The notes under the pieces were generated by a model. It was given only the letters and a program-made list of their open reading frames with translations. It was not told the origin of the DNA and searched no databases. The position numbers were made by a program, and so were the translations under genes. This document shows positions 55,408 to 63,638 of a stretch of 64,000 nucleotides of DNA, piece after piece (the first letter of the stretch is position 1; every line of letters begins with the position of its first letter). Source of the DNA: Halocatena salina (GTDB taxonomy: Archaea > Halobacteriota > Halobacteria > Halobacteriales > Haloarculaceae); the NCBI RefSeq assembly GCF_023115355.1, contig NZ_CP096019.1, positions 372,001 to 436,000 on the forward strand, written 5' to 3'.

Positions 55408-55641
55408 ATGACCGTCACACTCTACCGGCTCGAAGGGTGTCCCTACTGTGAACGAGTGGTCGACCGCCTGAACGAACTCGACGTCGATTTTGACAGCGTA
55501 TGGGTGGACGGCCTCCATTCGAAACGCGACGAGGTCAAACGTGTCTCCGGACAGCGAGCCGTTCCTGTCCTCGTCGACGACGAACGGGGTATTACGATGG
55601 CCGAATCGGAACGCATACTCGAATATCTCGACACGTCATAA
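55408..55641 (+). CDS. Glutaredoxin-like protein
   Basis: A 77-residue thioredoxin-fold protein with CPYC at residues 11-14 in the opening TVTLYRLEGCPYCERVVDRL. AVPVLVDDERGITMAESERI holds the cis-Pro and the C-terminal helix. Haloarchaea use gamma-glutamylcysteine, so this may reduce such mixed disulfides; that is inference. It follows pepF by 68 bases on the same strand. Confidence 0.9.
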   Translation: MTVTLYRLEGCPYCERVVDRLNELDVDFDSVWVDGLHSKRDEVKRVSGQRAVPVLVDDERGITMAESERILEYLDTS

Positions 55642-55736
55642 AAATATCAAAGCTGATCAGTCTTTCGGATACGAACATTATTTCTTCTCGTTCAAATACG
55701 TAAGATGTATGTACACGAATGGAATTGCTTCAGAGG

Positions 55737-55895
55737 ATGCCAGAGTGCCAGAACTGTGGATCGTTCGTGACGGAAGCTTATGTACGAGTGTTCGCTCCGA
55801 ACGGAATGGAGTCCGTTCGCGTGTGTCCAAACTGCGAAGATAAGCTCCGTGACGGTGCATCGATTCGGCAGGCTCGGTCCTCTCGCGGCAACTGA
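55737..55895 (+). CDS. Very small zinc-finger protein (DUF7563-like)
   Basis: A 52-residue protein: MPECQNCGSFVTEAYVRVF has the first CxxC, and SVRVCPNCEDKLRDG the second. Such short two-CxxC proteins are common in haloarchaea (DUF7563-type) and are thought to bind one zinc and regulate gene expression. The frame is open from ATG 55719 (six more residues) but the internal ATG at 55737 gives the typical MPECQNCGSF start. It is easily missed due to its size. Confidence 0.75.
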   Translation: MPECQNCGSFVTEAYVRVFAPNGMESVRVCPNCEDKLRDGASIRQARSSRGN

Positions 55896-55967
55896 TTCGG
55901 ACTTCTACAGGCACTGTCGGCAGCGACATCTGAGCCTGTCGTCTCATTTTCTCGATCGAGAAGCGAC

Positions 55968-56741
55968 TCAGATTCGGTCGTATCGTCCGAGTCGGGTTCC
56001 GTTCAGTAGATACGCCTGAGTGGTCCTGACGCCCGCTGGAAGATACGGAGCGAGAAACCCTTGCCCGGTGTTGGTCCACGTTCCGCCGGTCAGATCGTTG
56101 AACGCAGGGAAGACGACGAGATCACCATCGATGTCGATCGAGGTTCCGTGGTGTGTTTCGAACGGCTCCGGACAGAGCGATCCCCGGAGCCACACCCGTT
56201 CCGTTCGGCTCCCACCGACCGCATCAGTCAGCCGGACCATCGGATGCTCGTGTCCCATCCCGATCACATCGGCATTGAGCACATCTGGAGTCGGCCACGT
56301 GTGTCCATGGACGAATCCAATGGCACCTATGCGATATCCGTCGGTCGGTGTGACGTGGATCTCATGTGGAGGATCGTGCTCGCTCACGACTGTCTCGACG
56401 ATCGTCTCGATCGATCCGTCGTGGTTGCCCTTCACGATCGTCATCGGAACCCGTTCTGTGACCTGCTCTAACAGCGTTCGAAGCTCGTTGCGTTCCGGTG
56501 GACTCGGCTCTCCGATCTCGGTCGTGAGATCACCGACCACGATCAACCGATTCGCGTTCGTCTCATCGAGCAACGAAAGAATGGCCTCTCTGCGGTCGGT
56601 CGCACGACTCGAAAGCTCGACGCCTTCCTGACGGAGTTCGATTTCGATTCCGGCGTGATAGTCCGCCACGACGAGCGCACGCTCGGAACCGATGGAGGCA
56701 ACTGCCGCCGGTTCGTCCGGTACCGGCTCTAAAGATACCAT
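55968..56741 (-). CDS. rpe: RPA-associated metallophosphoesterase (Rpe)
   Basis: A 257-residue calcineurin-like phosphoesterase: LVVADYHAGIEIEL (first metal Asp/His), IVVGDLTTEIGE, IVKGNHDGSIE and VIGMGHEHPMV complete the metal ligand set. It matches the archaeal SbcD/Mre11-related group. In haloarchaea it is the third gene of the rpa operon, here four bases after rpap1 on the same strand. The substrate (DNA ends or a nucleotide) is unknown. A link to single-strand DNA repair is supported by the operon. Confidence 0.85.
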   Translation of the reverse strand: MVSLEPVPDEPAAVASIGSERALVVADYHAGIEIELRQEGVELSSRATDRREAILSLLDETNANRLIVVGDLTTEIGEPSPPERNELRTLLEQVTERVPMTIVKGNHDGSIETIVETVVSEHDPPHEIHVTPTDGYRIGAIGFVHGHTWPTPDVLNADVIGMGHEHPMVRLTDAVGGSRTERVWLRGSLCPEPFETHHGTSIDIDGDLVVFPAFNDLTGGTWTNTGQGFLAPYLPAGVRTTQAYLLNGTRLGRYDRI

Positions 56742-56745
56742 CGGA

Positions 56746-58098
56746 TCAGATCGGTTTCAGCGTCTCGTCGTCGGGTTCGTAGCACTGTCCACTCATCAGC
56801 GCGTCCTGAATCGCATCTGAAACCGCCGTCTCGGACGCACCGGTCGTCTCGCTCACCCGTTCGATGAGTCGGTCCCGATCCGCACCGTCACCGTCGTCGA
56901 GATCACGCATCGTCTCGAGCAACACTGTCGTCACGTCACGCTCGGTGGCGTCGTCGGTCGCAGCCTCGTCACTCGCCTCGTCGGTCACCGACGCCACCGG
57001 AGCATCGGCGTCACTGTCGGACGGTTCTGCACTCTCACCACCGATACCGTCGTCAGCCGACGACTCTTCGGATGTAGGCTCTTCGGATGTATCGACCTCA
57101 GCAGCCGTCGAAAACTCCGTTCCGAACTCCGATTCAACCTCGTTTCGGATCTCGGCGTCTAGCTCGAACTCCTCGGGATCGAACTCCTCATCGATGTCTG
57201 CTTCGATATCAAACGCCGCGTCGGTCTCCTCGGATACGGCTTCGGGGGGCGTCTCCGTCGAGTCCTCAAGCGCCGGTTCGTCGACGGTCTCGCGGTCCAC
57301 TGGGGATGGTTCTGGCTTCGCTTTGCTGTCCGGCGCCGCAGGCTGTAGAGCAGGATCGATCACCGGTGTGAACGACACGTCAGTTGCCTTCTCATCGGGT
57401 GAACGGGAGAGTTCGTCGACGGCGTCGATCTCTCCGGCAACGAGCTGTACCGCATCGAGTGAGAGACGCTGTAAATCCGCAAGGTACGCCTCGGTGGTAC
57501 CGTACTGTTCGATCGCGATCGGAACGCCAGCTGCAAGGCTCGGATCGACACCCGCGTCCCTAAGAGCAGTCGTGAGGTCTCCACTACGTTCGGAGCGGTC
57601 ACTCCGAAGCGCACCGGTGACGGTAGCGATCCGTTCGAGGGTTCGCTTTGCCGTCGAGACCGTCCATCGATCGCGAGTATCGCTGTCGATCTCCGCGATC
57701 ATCTCCGGTCGGATCGAGGTGTACACGACGTCCGTATCGTCGGGCGAGAACGTCCGGGCTTTGCCGGTAACACACACGAACACAGGGGGGGTGGCGCTGT
57801 CGAGAAACGTCATTGCGTCGGGCTGATACTGGCCTGCGTACACGACGAACGCGCCCGTTGGATCAACGATACGGGCGCGGAGCATGCTCTCACCGGCCGG
57901 TGAGACTTCAGTCAGTACCCCTGCGACGAACAGGCGGTTTATACGCACGCCGGTCGGCGTGACGACGTAGTTGGGTGCTCGTTCCTCATCACTCTCCGAA
58001 TACGAATAGGTCGCATCCGTGTACTCAGCCGCGAACAGTCGGCGTGCAACCTCCCGACCACTAGGGGTACCAACCGTGGACGACGAATTGCGGCTCAT
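56746..58098 (-). CDS. rpap1: RPA-associated protein (RPAP1)
   Basis: A 450-residue protein with an N-terminal OB-fold-like domain (REVARRLFAAEYTDATYSYS, then VVTPTGVRINRLFVAGVLTE), a middle helical part, a long acidic Glu/Asp/Ser linker at about 250-395, and a small C-terminal winged-helix-like end (VTTVLLETMRDLDDGDGADR, ASETAVSDAIQDALMSGQ). It is the haloarchaeal RPA partner encoded next to rpa1 and likely forms a complex with it. The start overlaps the rpa1 stop by four bases. Confidence 0.88.
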   Translation of the reverse strand: MSRNSSSTVGTPSGREVARRLFAAEYTDATYSYSESDEERAPNYVVTPTGVRINRLFVAGVLTEVSPAGESMLRARIVDPTGAFVVYAGQYQPDAMTFLDSATPPVFVCVTGKARTFSPDDTDVVYTSIRPEMIAEIDSDTRDRWTVSTAKRTLERIATVTGALRSDRSERSGDLTTALRDAGVDPSLAAGVPIAIEQYGTTEAYLADLQRLSLDAVQLVAGEIDAVDELSRSPDEKATDVSFTPVIDPALQPAAPDSKAKPEPSPVDRETVDEPALEDSTETPPEAVSEETDAAFDIEADIDEEFDPEEFELDAEIRNEVESEFGTEFSTAAEVDTSEEPTSEESSADDGIGGESAEPSDSDADAPVASVTDEASDEAATDDATERDVTTVLLETMRDLDDGDGADRDRLIERVSETTGASETAVSDAIQDALMSGQCYEPDDETLKPI

Positions 58099-59363
58099 CC
58101 ATCCACCTCCGCGAGCAGCGTTCGGGCGCGATCCGTCGGATCGTCCGTGATCGGTTCGAATTCGGTGGCATCGAGTGTCGCACCGTACTCATCGACGCTA
58201 AGCGATCCCCGTACGCGGTGTTCAAATCCGACGATCTCCTCGGCGATCGTGGTGGTAACGACGTCCTTATCCATCGCGTCACGGGCCTGATCGCGTGCGT
58301 CCTCGATCGTCCCGCCATAGACACGCTCGGTTAGCTCCCGACCAAGGACGACGGTGGCCGTCCCTGTTCCGTCGTCGAAAATGGCCTTCACCCGGAGATC
58401 ATCGACACCCGAGACCGCGCCGTGGCTTCGACATTGTCCGTTCTGGATAACCCGATTACACTCCGGACACCGCTGAATCAGTCCAGAACCGTCACGAACG
58501 TCGATCACGGTTCCGTGTAACTCGACGTCGAACGTGCTTCCCTCGGTGATCGCCGTTCCGATCGCCATGGTCGGCGCTGTTTCGGTTACTGCGACCGAAC
58601 GATCCAACAGTTCGACCGTCGTGAATTCAGAGACGTTTACCGACGGCACACCACGGTGTTCCCGAACGTAACAGTCATCGAGACGAACCGACGCGCCGGG
58701 TTCGATCTCGGGGTGAACGTCCCAATCGGTGAACGGGAGTCGTGTGGTGTCGTCACCGAGCACGCCACTCAGAATGTCAGTCGGACCGGACCGCCCGTCG
58801 ATCGTTCTCTGTTCACATTCGATCACGGTCACCTCAACCACCACGCCACGGTCGCCGGGTTCGAGATCGACGAGGGAGCGCTCTCCACCGATCTCATAGG
58901 GGACCGAAAGCGACTCCGACTCCGTCGTGACCGAGGTGTTCTCGTTGAGATTGAGTTGTGGCTCGCCATCCCACTCGCGGACACCTGCATTTCCGATAGT
59001 GATCGTATCACCGACCTCGAATCCGAACGTATCCCACGCGGTGTAGGAGATCACACCCGTTTCGTCGGCGATCTCACCCTCTGAGATGGTTCGTTCCTCT
59101 CCGTTGTACATGATCGTTCGCGTCCCGAGTGTGAGAACGCGACCGGTGATCGTCACGCTCGAATCCGTGGTCGTAATGTCACCGATCGAAGTTGCGGTGG
59201 GCGATGTCCCCCCGCTGGTCCCACCGTACTTCCGACGAAGGCTCTGTTTGGCCTCGTTCAAGGGAACGTCGTACTCCAGAAGCGTCTTGAGATCCGCTAC
59301 GACCTCCTGTTTCTCGACGCCGAGATCGGAGGCGAGTTCCCCGGCGTGGCTGTCGATATCCAT
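58095..59363 (-). CDS. rpa1: Replication protein A (RPA1), single-stranded DNA-binding
   Basis: A 422-residue RPA with three OB folds (near 55-150, 160-265 and the region after the finger) and a zinc finger near 297-315, RCPECNRVIQNGQCRSHG. VTITGRVLTLGTRTIMYNG is the first OB-fold strand set. The protein binds ssDNA in replication and repair. The N-terminal 45 residues are helical (VEKQEVVADLKTLLEYDVPL). Its operon with rpap1 and the phosphoesterase is conserved in haloarchaea. Confidence 0.92.
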   Translation of the reverse strand: MDIDSHAGELASDLGVEKQEVVADLKTLLEYDVPLNEAKQSLRRKYGGTSGGTSPTATSIGDITTTDSSVTITGRVLTLGTRTIMYNGEERTISEGEIADETGVISYTAWDTFGFEVGDTITIGNAGVREWDGEPQLNLNENTSVTTESESLSVPYEIGGERSLVDLEPGDRGVVVEVTVIECEQRTIDGRSGPTDILSGVLGDDTTRLPFTDWDVHPEIEPGASVRLDDCYVREHRGVPSVNVSEFTTVELLDRSVAVTETAPTMAIGTAITEGSTFDVELHGTVIDVRDGSGLIQRCPECNRVIQNGQCRSHGAVSGVDDLRVKAIFDDGTGTATVVLGRELTERVYGGTIEDARDQARDAMDKDVVTTTIAEEIVGFEHRVRGSLSVDEYGATLDATEFEPITDDPTDRARTLLAEVDG

Positions 59364-59529
59364 CGCATCTTATCCGTAGGTGTACACTCACAAAAAGCGT
59401 TCGTGCCAATACACCGGTTCTCTCGGCAATCATCCCCAGTAGCCAATAATTTGACCATAAGCTGAGAGGTAACTCACGATACACACCAGCAACTCCCAAG
59501 GTATATTTGTATTAGTTTCCACATAGCAG

Positions 59530-59850
59530 ATGATGGTCGAGGACCAGTCCGATTCGAGTGAATTCGTTTGGGTCAACGACGCCCAAGAAAGCGGACAAAG
59601 CCACGTGGAAGTCCGTGGAACGGTGGGGTTGCCTTCCGACTCGAATGACGAGGAAGAGGGAACCACGGTACAGATGCGGTTGCCTGACGAGCTTGCGGAC
59701 GAGATTATTTCGCTGTATGACGAGCTGGATGGAGATTTCTATCAACGGTACGGAGAGAGGCTCGAACCGAACCAGCTCTTCTGGGCAAACGGTGTCCAAG
59801 TGATGCTCAATCACGCAGACGAAATCCGAGAACAAATCGGAGTCAAGTGA
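59530..59850 (+). CDS. Small acidic haloarchaeal protein of unknown function
   Basis: A 106-residue acidic protein: VQMRLPDELADEIISLYDEL and FYQRYGERLEPNQLFWANGV are the most structured segments, with a polar head (EDQSDSSEFVWVNDAQESGQ). The strand-then-helix pattern VQMRLPDELADEI looks like the start of a ribbon-helix-helix domain, but the second helix is poor. A TATA-like TATATTTGTATTAG lies 30-40 bases upstream. I give no function. Confidence 0.6.
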   Translation: MMVEDQSDSSEFVWVNDAQESGQSHVEVRGTVGLPSDSNDEEEGTTVQMRLPDELADEIISLYDELDGDFYQRYGERLEPNQLFWANGVQVMLNHADEIREQIGVK

Positions 59851-60317
59851 AACGGACGGCACACCCCAAAATAACGGCGTATACGATCGATTCCTGAGCG
59901 ACTGCTGGCCACAGAAGGGTATCGGACAGGTGATTCAAACACCACCCGTCCGCTGGGAAAACGTGCTAGGGAGCGTGCGAACGATGGGACCACTGGCGCA
60001 CGGAGCTAAGGCACGGCCGTTATCTCGCCCCATCGTCCAGTTCATTATTCATTGTAGGTTGTTATGAATCTTATGGAAATATAGGCCAAAAATACCTGAA
60101 GCAACGCGAACCGGGAACAGAATTCCCCCAAGAAACCGACCGGTGCCATCCGGAAAAGGTAGGAGGGATCGACACCGGGGCTTTGTGCCGTCCGTGTCCG
60201 CCGAGTGGGTCAGGTCTGATGGACGACATCGGTACAGACCGATCCGATCAACAAAACGATTGTGAAACTCCTCTAGGAATGTAATCTGTTGATTAACCAC
60301 ATATCATTGAGTACTAG
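59851..60317. other. 467-base gap with no visible gene
   Basis: Between the small acidic gene and the convergent M24-type gene the sequence shows no family-like frame on either strand; an 83-codon reverse frame (60049-60300) has no coding character. The right end (60240-60317) is A/T-rich. Nothing resembling a tRNA or a clear hairpin element was seen. Confidence 0.5.
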
Positions 60318-61586
60318 TTAATAACTAATTGTCGTTATCTCTTCGATCGGCCACTGGCTAAGGATTTCGACGCCGTTTTCGCGGACGACTACCATCTCCT
60401 CGATTCGGACGCCTTGCCGGTTCGCCGGCTCCATCGTTTCGACGGCCATCGTCATTCCTTCCTCGATTTCGATGGGGTGCTCCGGAGAGAGTCCGCGCCA
60501 GATCAACGGCACCTCGTACAGTTGGAGACCCAGCCCGTGCGCCCAGTGGTTGGTGGTCATCTGCCAATGATCGCTCGCACCGTACCACTCGGCGTGTTCG
60601 CCCTCCATATCTGGAAACCCTTCACAGATCTCGTCCGTCGTGGCACCCGGCTCGATCCGTTCGAGTACGTCGTATAGGTTGTCACGGGCGATCTCGTAGG
60701 CATCGCATTGGGCTTGGGTGGGCTGTCCGACGCTGAACGTCCGGTAGTAACACGACCGGTATCCGAGGTAGCCGACGTTGTAAAAGTCGGCGTACACGAG
60801 ATCTCCCGGCCGGATCAGCCGATCAGTCGTGTTGGCTTGGTGTTTGGGCCACGTGTTCGGTCCCGACGTGAGATAGCCACCCTGCACCATCGCGCCGTGT
60901 CGCCACAGTTCCTTGACCGCTGTACCCCATACCTCCGATTCCCGCTTTCCGGGACGGATTTCCTCAGTGATACGACCGAACCCAGCCTCACAGATCGCCG
61001 CGGCCTGCCTGAGACATTCGATCTCATCTCTGGTTTTGATCTTCCGGGCATCCTCCATCGCCTGTGTGCACTCCTCGGATCGCACGTCGACGCCCCGTGT
61101 TTCGAACACGTTGAGGAGTCGTTGATGACCGACATCAAGCCCCATCGGCTCCGTTTTCACGCCGTATTCGTCCATCGCCATGACGATCTCATCGACCATC
61201 GTGTCCAGTAGGAACTGTCGAGCAGAGGCCCGTCCGGACGCTCTTGGGACGTTTCCAAGTCCAGGACAGGCGTATCGGACGTCGGTGAGCCACGGACAGT
61301 TAAACCGCTGGTTGCTCGCGTGATCGGCGGTGTCCCAGTGGACGACATCACCGTCTTCGGTGAGCAGCGTGTAGTGATCAGCCCCACTCCCACCGGTCAT
61401 CGCCAGTCCAGTGACGTACCGGATATTGGGGTCTGACACCAACAGCATGCTTCCCATCTCGCTGTCCTGTAGGCGCTCGAGTGCGCGTTCTTTTCGCTCT
61501 CTCCGAAGCCGCCCCACGTCGATGCGTTCCTCCCAGTCGACCGCCATCGTTCCGCGCGTTCCTTCCATGAAGTCGCGCTCGTACAT
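60318..61586 (-). CDS. M24-fold (aminopeptidase P/creatinase-like) protein with an altered metal site
   Basis: A ~420-residue protein with the two-domain M24 layout: a creatinase-type N-domain (MGSMLLVSDPNIRYVTGLAM) and a pita-bread domain. Metal ligands seen: D in LVYADFYNVGYLGYRSCYY, H in HWAHGLGLQLYEVP, E in EEGMTMAVETM and E in RIEEMVVV. The second Asp, expected 11 residues after the first, is Ser. So a normal two-metal peptidase site is doubtful. It could be a one-metal or non-peptidase enzyme; DddP-type lyases share the fold but not the local sequence. Start uncertain among ATGs at 61586, 61568 and 61547. Confidence 0.75.
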   Translation of the reverse strand: MYERDFMEGTRGTMAVDWEERIDVGRLRRERKERALERLQDSEMGSMLLVSDPNIRYVTGLAMTGGSGADHYTLLTEDGDVVHWDTADHASNQRFNCPWLTDVRYACPGLGNVPRASGRASARQFLLDTMVDEIVMAMDEYGVKTEPMGLDVGHQRLLNVFETRGVDVRSEECTQAMEDARKIKTRDEIECLRQAAAICEAGFGRITEEIRPGKRESEVWGTAVKELWRHGAMVQGGYLTSGPNTWPKHQANTTDRLIRPGDLVYADFYNVGYLGYRSCYYRTFSVGQPTQAQCDAYEIARDNLYDVLERIEPGATTDEICEGFPDMEGEHAEWYGASDHWQMTTNHWAHGLGLQLYEVPLIWRGLSPEHPIEIEEGMTMAVETMEPANRQGVRIEEMVVVRENGVEILSQWPIEEITTISY

Positions 61587-61849
61587 AGCTGTCAGTACTG
61601 CGACGGGCACCTTGAAACCCCACACAAATGTTGCCACTAACTGGTATCATCGTTCGACGAACCACGACGGTGATACGGGCATATAAGCGCTAGTCGTAGG
61701 TCTCGAAATCCGACAGCAGACGGACGGAAACAGCGCTCGAAAAAGCCTATCCCGTATGGTTTATGTGTCGATAGCCCCGATTTTATAGTGTCTCATGCGC
61801 AGGGCATGGACACCATCACAATCACGCCCATACGGGCACTCACACAATC

Positions 61850-63133
61850 ATGTACGATACAGCGAAATACCTTATACACGCCAATATCACTGCGGAGGGG
61901 GTGGTCGAACGGAGTGATGTTGTCGGGGCCGTCTTCGGACAGACCGAGGGGTTGCTCGGGGACGAACTCGACCTCCGTGATCTCCAGGATTCCTCGAAGA
62001 TCGGTCGCATCGACGTCGAGATTGATTCCGAACAGGGTCAGTCGTTCGGGACCGTTACGATAGCGAGTGGGTTGGATCAGGTCGAAACCGCGATCCTCGC
62101 AGCCGCGCTCGAAACGATCGAACGGGTCGGTCCCTGTCGGTCCCGCGTCGAGATCGACCGCATCGAGGACGTTCGGGCTGCAAAGCGCCGACAGATCGTT
62201 GACCGGGCGAAAACGCTGCTCGGTGAGGCGTTCGACGGGGGAATCCTCACCAGTGAGGAACTCGTCGAGGAAGTTCGTCGATCGATCCGAGTCGAGGACA
62301 TCACCGAATACGACGGGCTTCCAGCCGGTCCACGCGTCGAAGATTCCGATGCCATCATCGTCGTCGAAGGCCGGTCGGACGTGCTCACGCTGCTCCAGTA
62401 CGGTGTGAAAAACGCGATCGGCGTCGAAGGGACGAACGTCCCAGCACCGATCACCGAACTCGCGACCGAGCGCACTGTTACGGTGTTTTTCGACGGCGAC
62501 CGCGGTGGGGATCTCATCCTCAAAGAACTCAGTCAAGTCGCAAACATCGATTACGTCGCCATCACGCCACCAGGACGAAACGTCGAAGATCTCTCTCGGA
62601 GCGCTGTGATGAAAGCGCTCAGGGAGAAAGTCCCCTACGAGACGGTCGCCGACGCGGGCACCCCACGCGATGCGATGGCCGCAACCGACGGGAGTGCTCG
62701 TCCTGCTCCGCCGGCTGCCACACCGCCGTCTTCGGACGTGGCGGACAGCGAGCCCGCCGATACCGATGCCAGGACGGAGATCACAGACGAACGAGCACCG
62801 TCCGACGAGCACACGCCACAAACCGAGCCAGAAACGCTCCGTGGACACACCCGATCGGTCATCGTCGAGGACACCGGTTCTGTCCGGTTGCTCGATGAGC
62901 AGTTCGACACGCTCGACGAAGGCAATGCTGAGGAGGCGTTCGATCGGATCAAAGCGTGCGAGCCGGTTCCGGCGGCGGTGGTCCTCGACGACGAGCTGAG
63001 CCAGCGGATACTCGACATCGCTGCCCAGCGCGGGGTGGCCCAGATCGTCGCGCGCGAAACAGCGGCGTTCGTCAAACAACCGACCAGCGTGCGGGTCCGA
63101 ACGGGAGACCAGCTCGTCCAAACGGAGTCTTAG
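61850..63133 (+). CDS. dnaG: DnaG-type primase
   Basis: A 427-residue archaeal DnaG. The N-terminal part MYDTAKYLIHANITAEGVVE is family-specific, the TOPRIM domain has AIIVVEGRSDVLTLLQYG and TVTVFFDGDRGGDLILKEL (Glu and DxD metal residues), followed by a Pro/Asp-rich linker near 290-330 and a C-terminal helical part. In archaea DnaG works as a primase and also associates with the RNA exosome. It is shorter than many haloarchaeal versions; the linker accounts for the difference. A long frame on the opposite strand is a shadow. Confidence 0.94.
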   Translation: MYDTAKYLIHANITAEGVVERSDVVGAVFGQTEGLLGDELDLRDLQDSSKIGRIDVEIDSEQGQSFGTVTIASGLDQVETAILAAALETIERVGPCRSRVEIDRIEDVRAAKRRQIVDRAKTLLGEAFDGGILTSEELVEEVRRSIRVEDITEYDGLPAGPRVEDSDAIIVVEGRSDVLTLLQYGVKNAIGVEGTNVPAPITELATERTVTVFFDGDRGGDLILKELSQVANIDYVAITPPGRNVEDLSRSAVMKALREKVPYETVADAGTPRDAMAATDGSARPAPPAATPPSSDVADSEPADTDARTEITDERAPSDEHTPQTEPETLRGHTRSVIVEDTGSVRLLDEQFDTLDEGNAEEAFDRIKACEPVPAAVVLDDELSQRILDIAAQRGVAQIVARETAAFVKQPTSVRVRTGDQLVQTES

Positions 63134-63152
63134 CCCGAACCGATTTCCGTCC

Positions 63153-63638
63153 TCACGTTCGCTTTGAAAACAATAGTCCGTCCTCTGGTCCCTCTTCACC
63201 GTCGTAGTAGGCGGTAAGCCGATCGATCACGCGGAAACTGTTAGCGGTGTAAAACGCTCGGGTAGCGTCCGCTTTGGCCCGGGCAGTCAGAACGATTTCC
63301 TCCGCGTCAGTTCGATCGACGATAGCTTTGAGGAGCGCAGAGCCATAGCCCTCACGGCGGTGATCGGCTGCGACGGCGATCTCCGCCACGTAACACTGTC
63401 CCTCAGTCCCTTCGTAACCGACCGCATCCTGTTCGTCGGGGCGACCCTCGACCGCTAATACGTAGCCGACGGGCGTGTTCGACGTTGGAGACGTTGCTAC
63501 GAGACAGAGTGGACCGTCCAGGTCGAGATCAGATGCCTGAACGGCGGTGTCGAGTAGTTCCGGCCAGGGTGCCAAAAGCGACTCGCGTTGAATCGCCTTG
63601 AGAACGGAACGATCGGCAGGAGTGACGTCTCGAATCAC
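63153..63638 (-). CDS. GNAT-family N-acetyltransferase (RimI-like)
   Basis: A 161-residue acetyltransferase: MIRDVTPADRSVLKAIQRES opens the fold, YVAEIAVAADHRREGYGSAL carries the acetyl-CoA loop (R-R-E-G-Y-G), and ARAKADATRAFYTANSFRVI the C-terminal strand. It resembles RimI-type enzymes that acetylate N-termini of ribosomal or other proteins. Its start overlaps the stop of the DUF92 gene by four bases (ATGA), so they are one operon. Confidence 0.88.
   Translation of the reverse strand: MIRDVTPADRSVLKAIQRESLLAPWPELLDTAVQASDLDLDGPLCLVATSPTSNTPVGYVLAVEGRPDEQDAVGYEGTEGQCYVAEIAVAADHRREGYGSALLKAIVDRTDAEEIVLTARAKADATRAFYTANSFRVIDRLTAYYDGEEGPEDGLLFSKRT

Noticed and set aside
56864-57826. 320-codon Ser-rich forward frame opposite rpap1
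   Set aside because: It is produced by the acidic codons of rpap1 read on the other strand; no domain or codon bias supports it.
60318-61586. Assignment of the M24 protein as DMSP lyase DddP
   Set aside because: The fold is shared, but the local metal-site sequence differs from what I recall of DddP and also lacks one Asp; evidence is too thin.
61793-63199. 468-codon open frame on the reverse strand across dnaG
   Set aside because: It mirrors the dnaG coding frame; its translation has no family-like sequence, and the forward strand encodes clear TOPRIM motifs.
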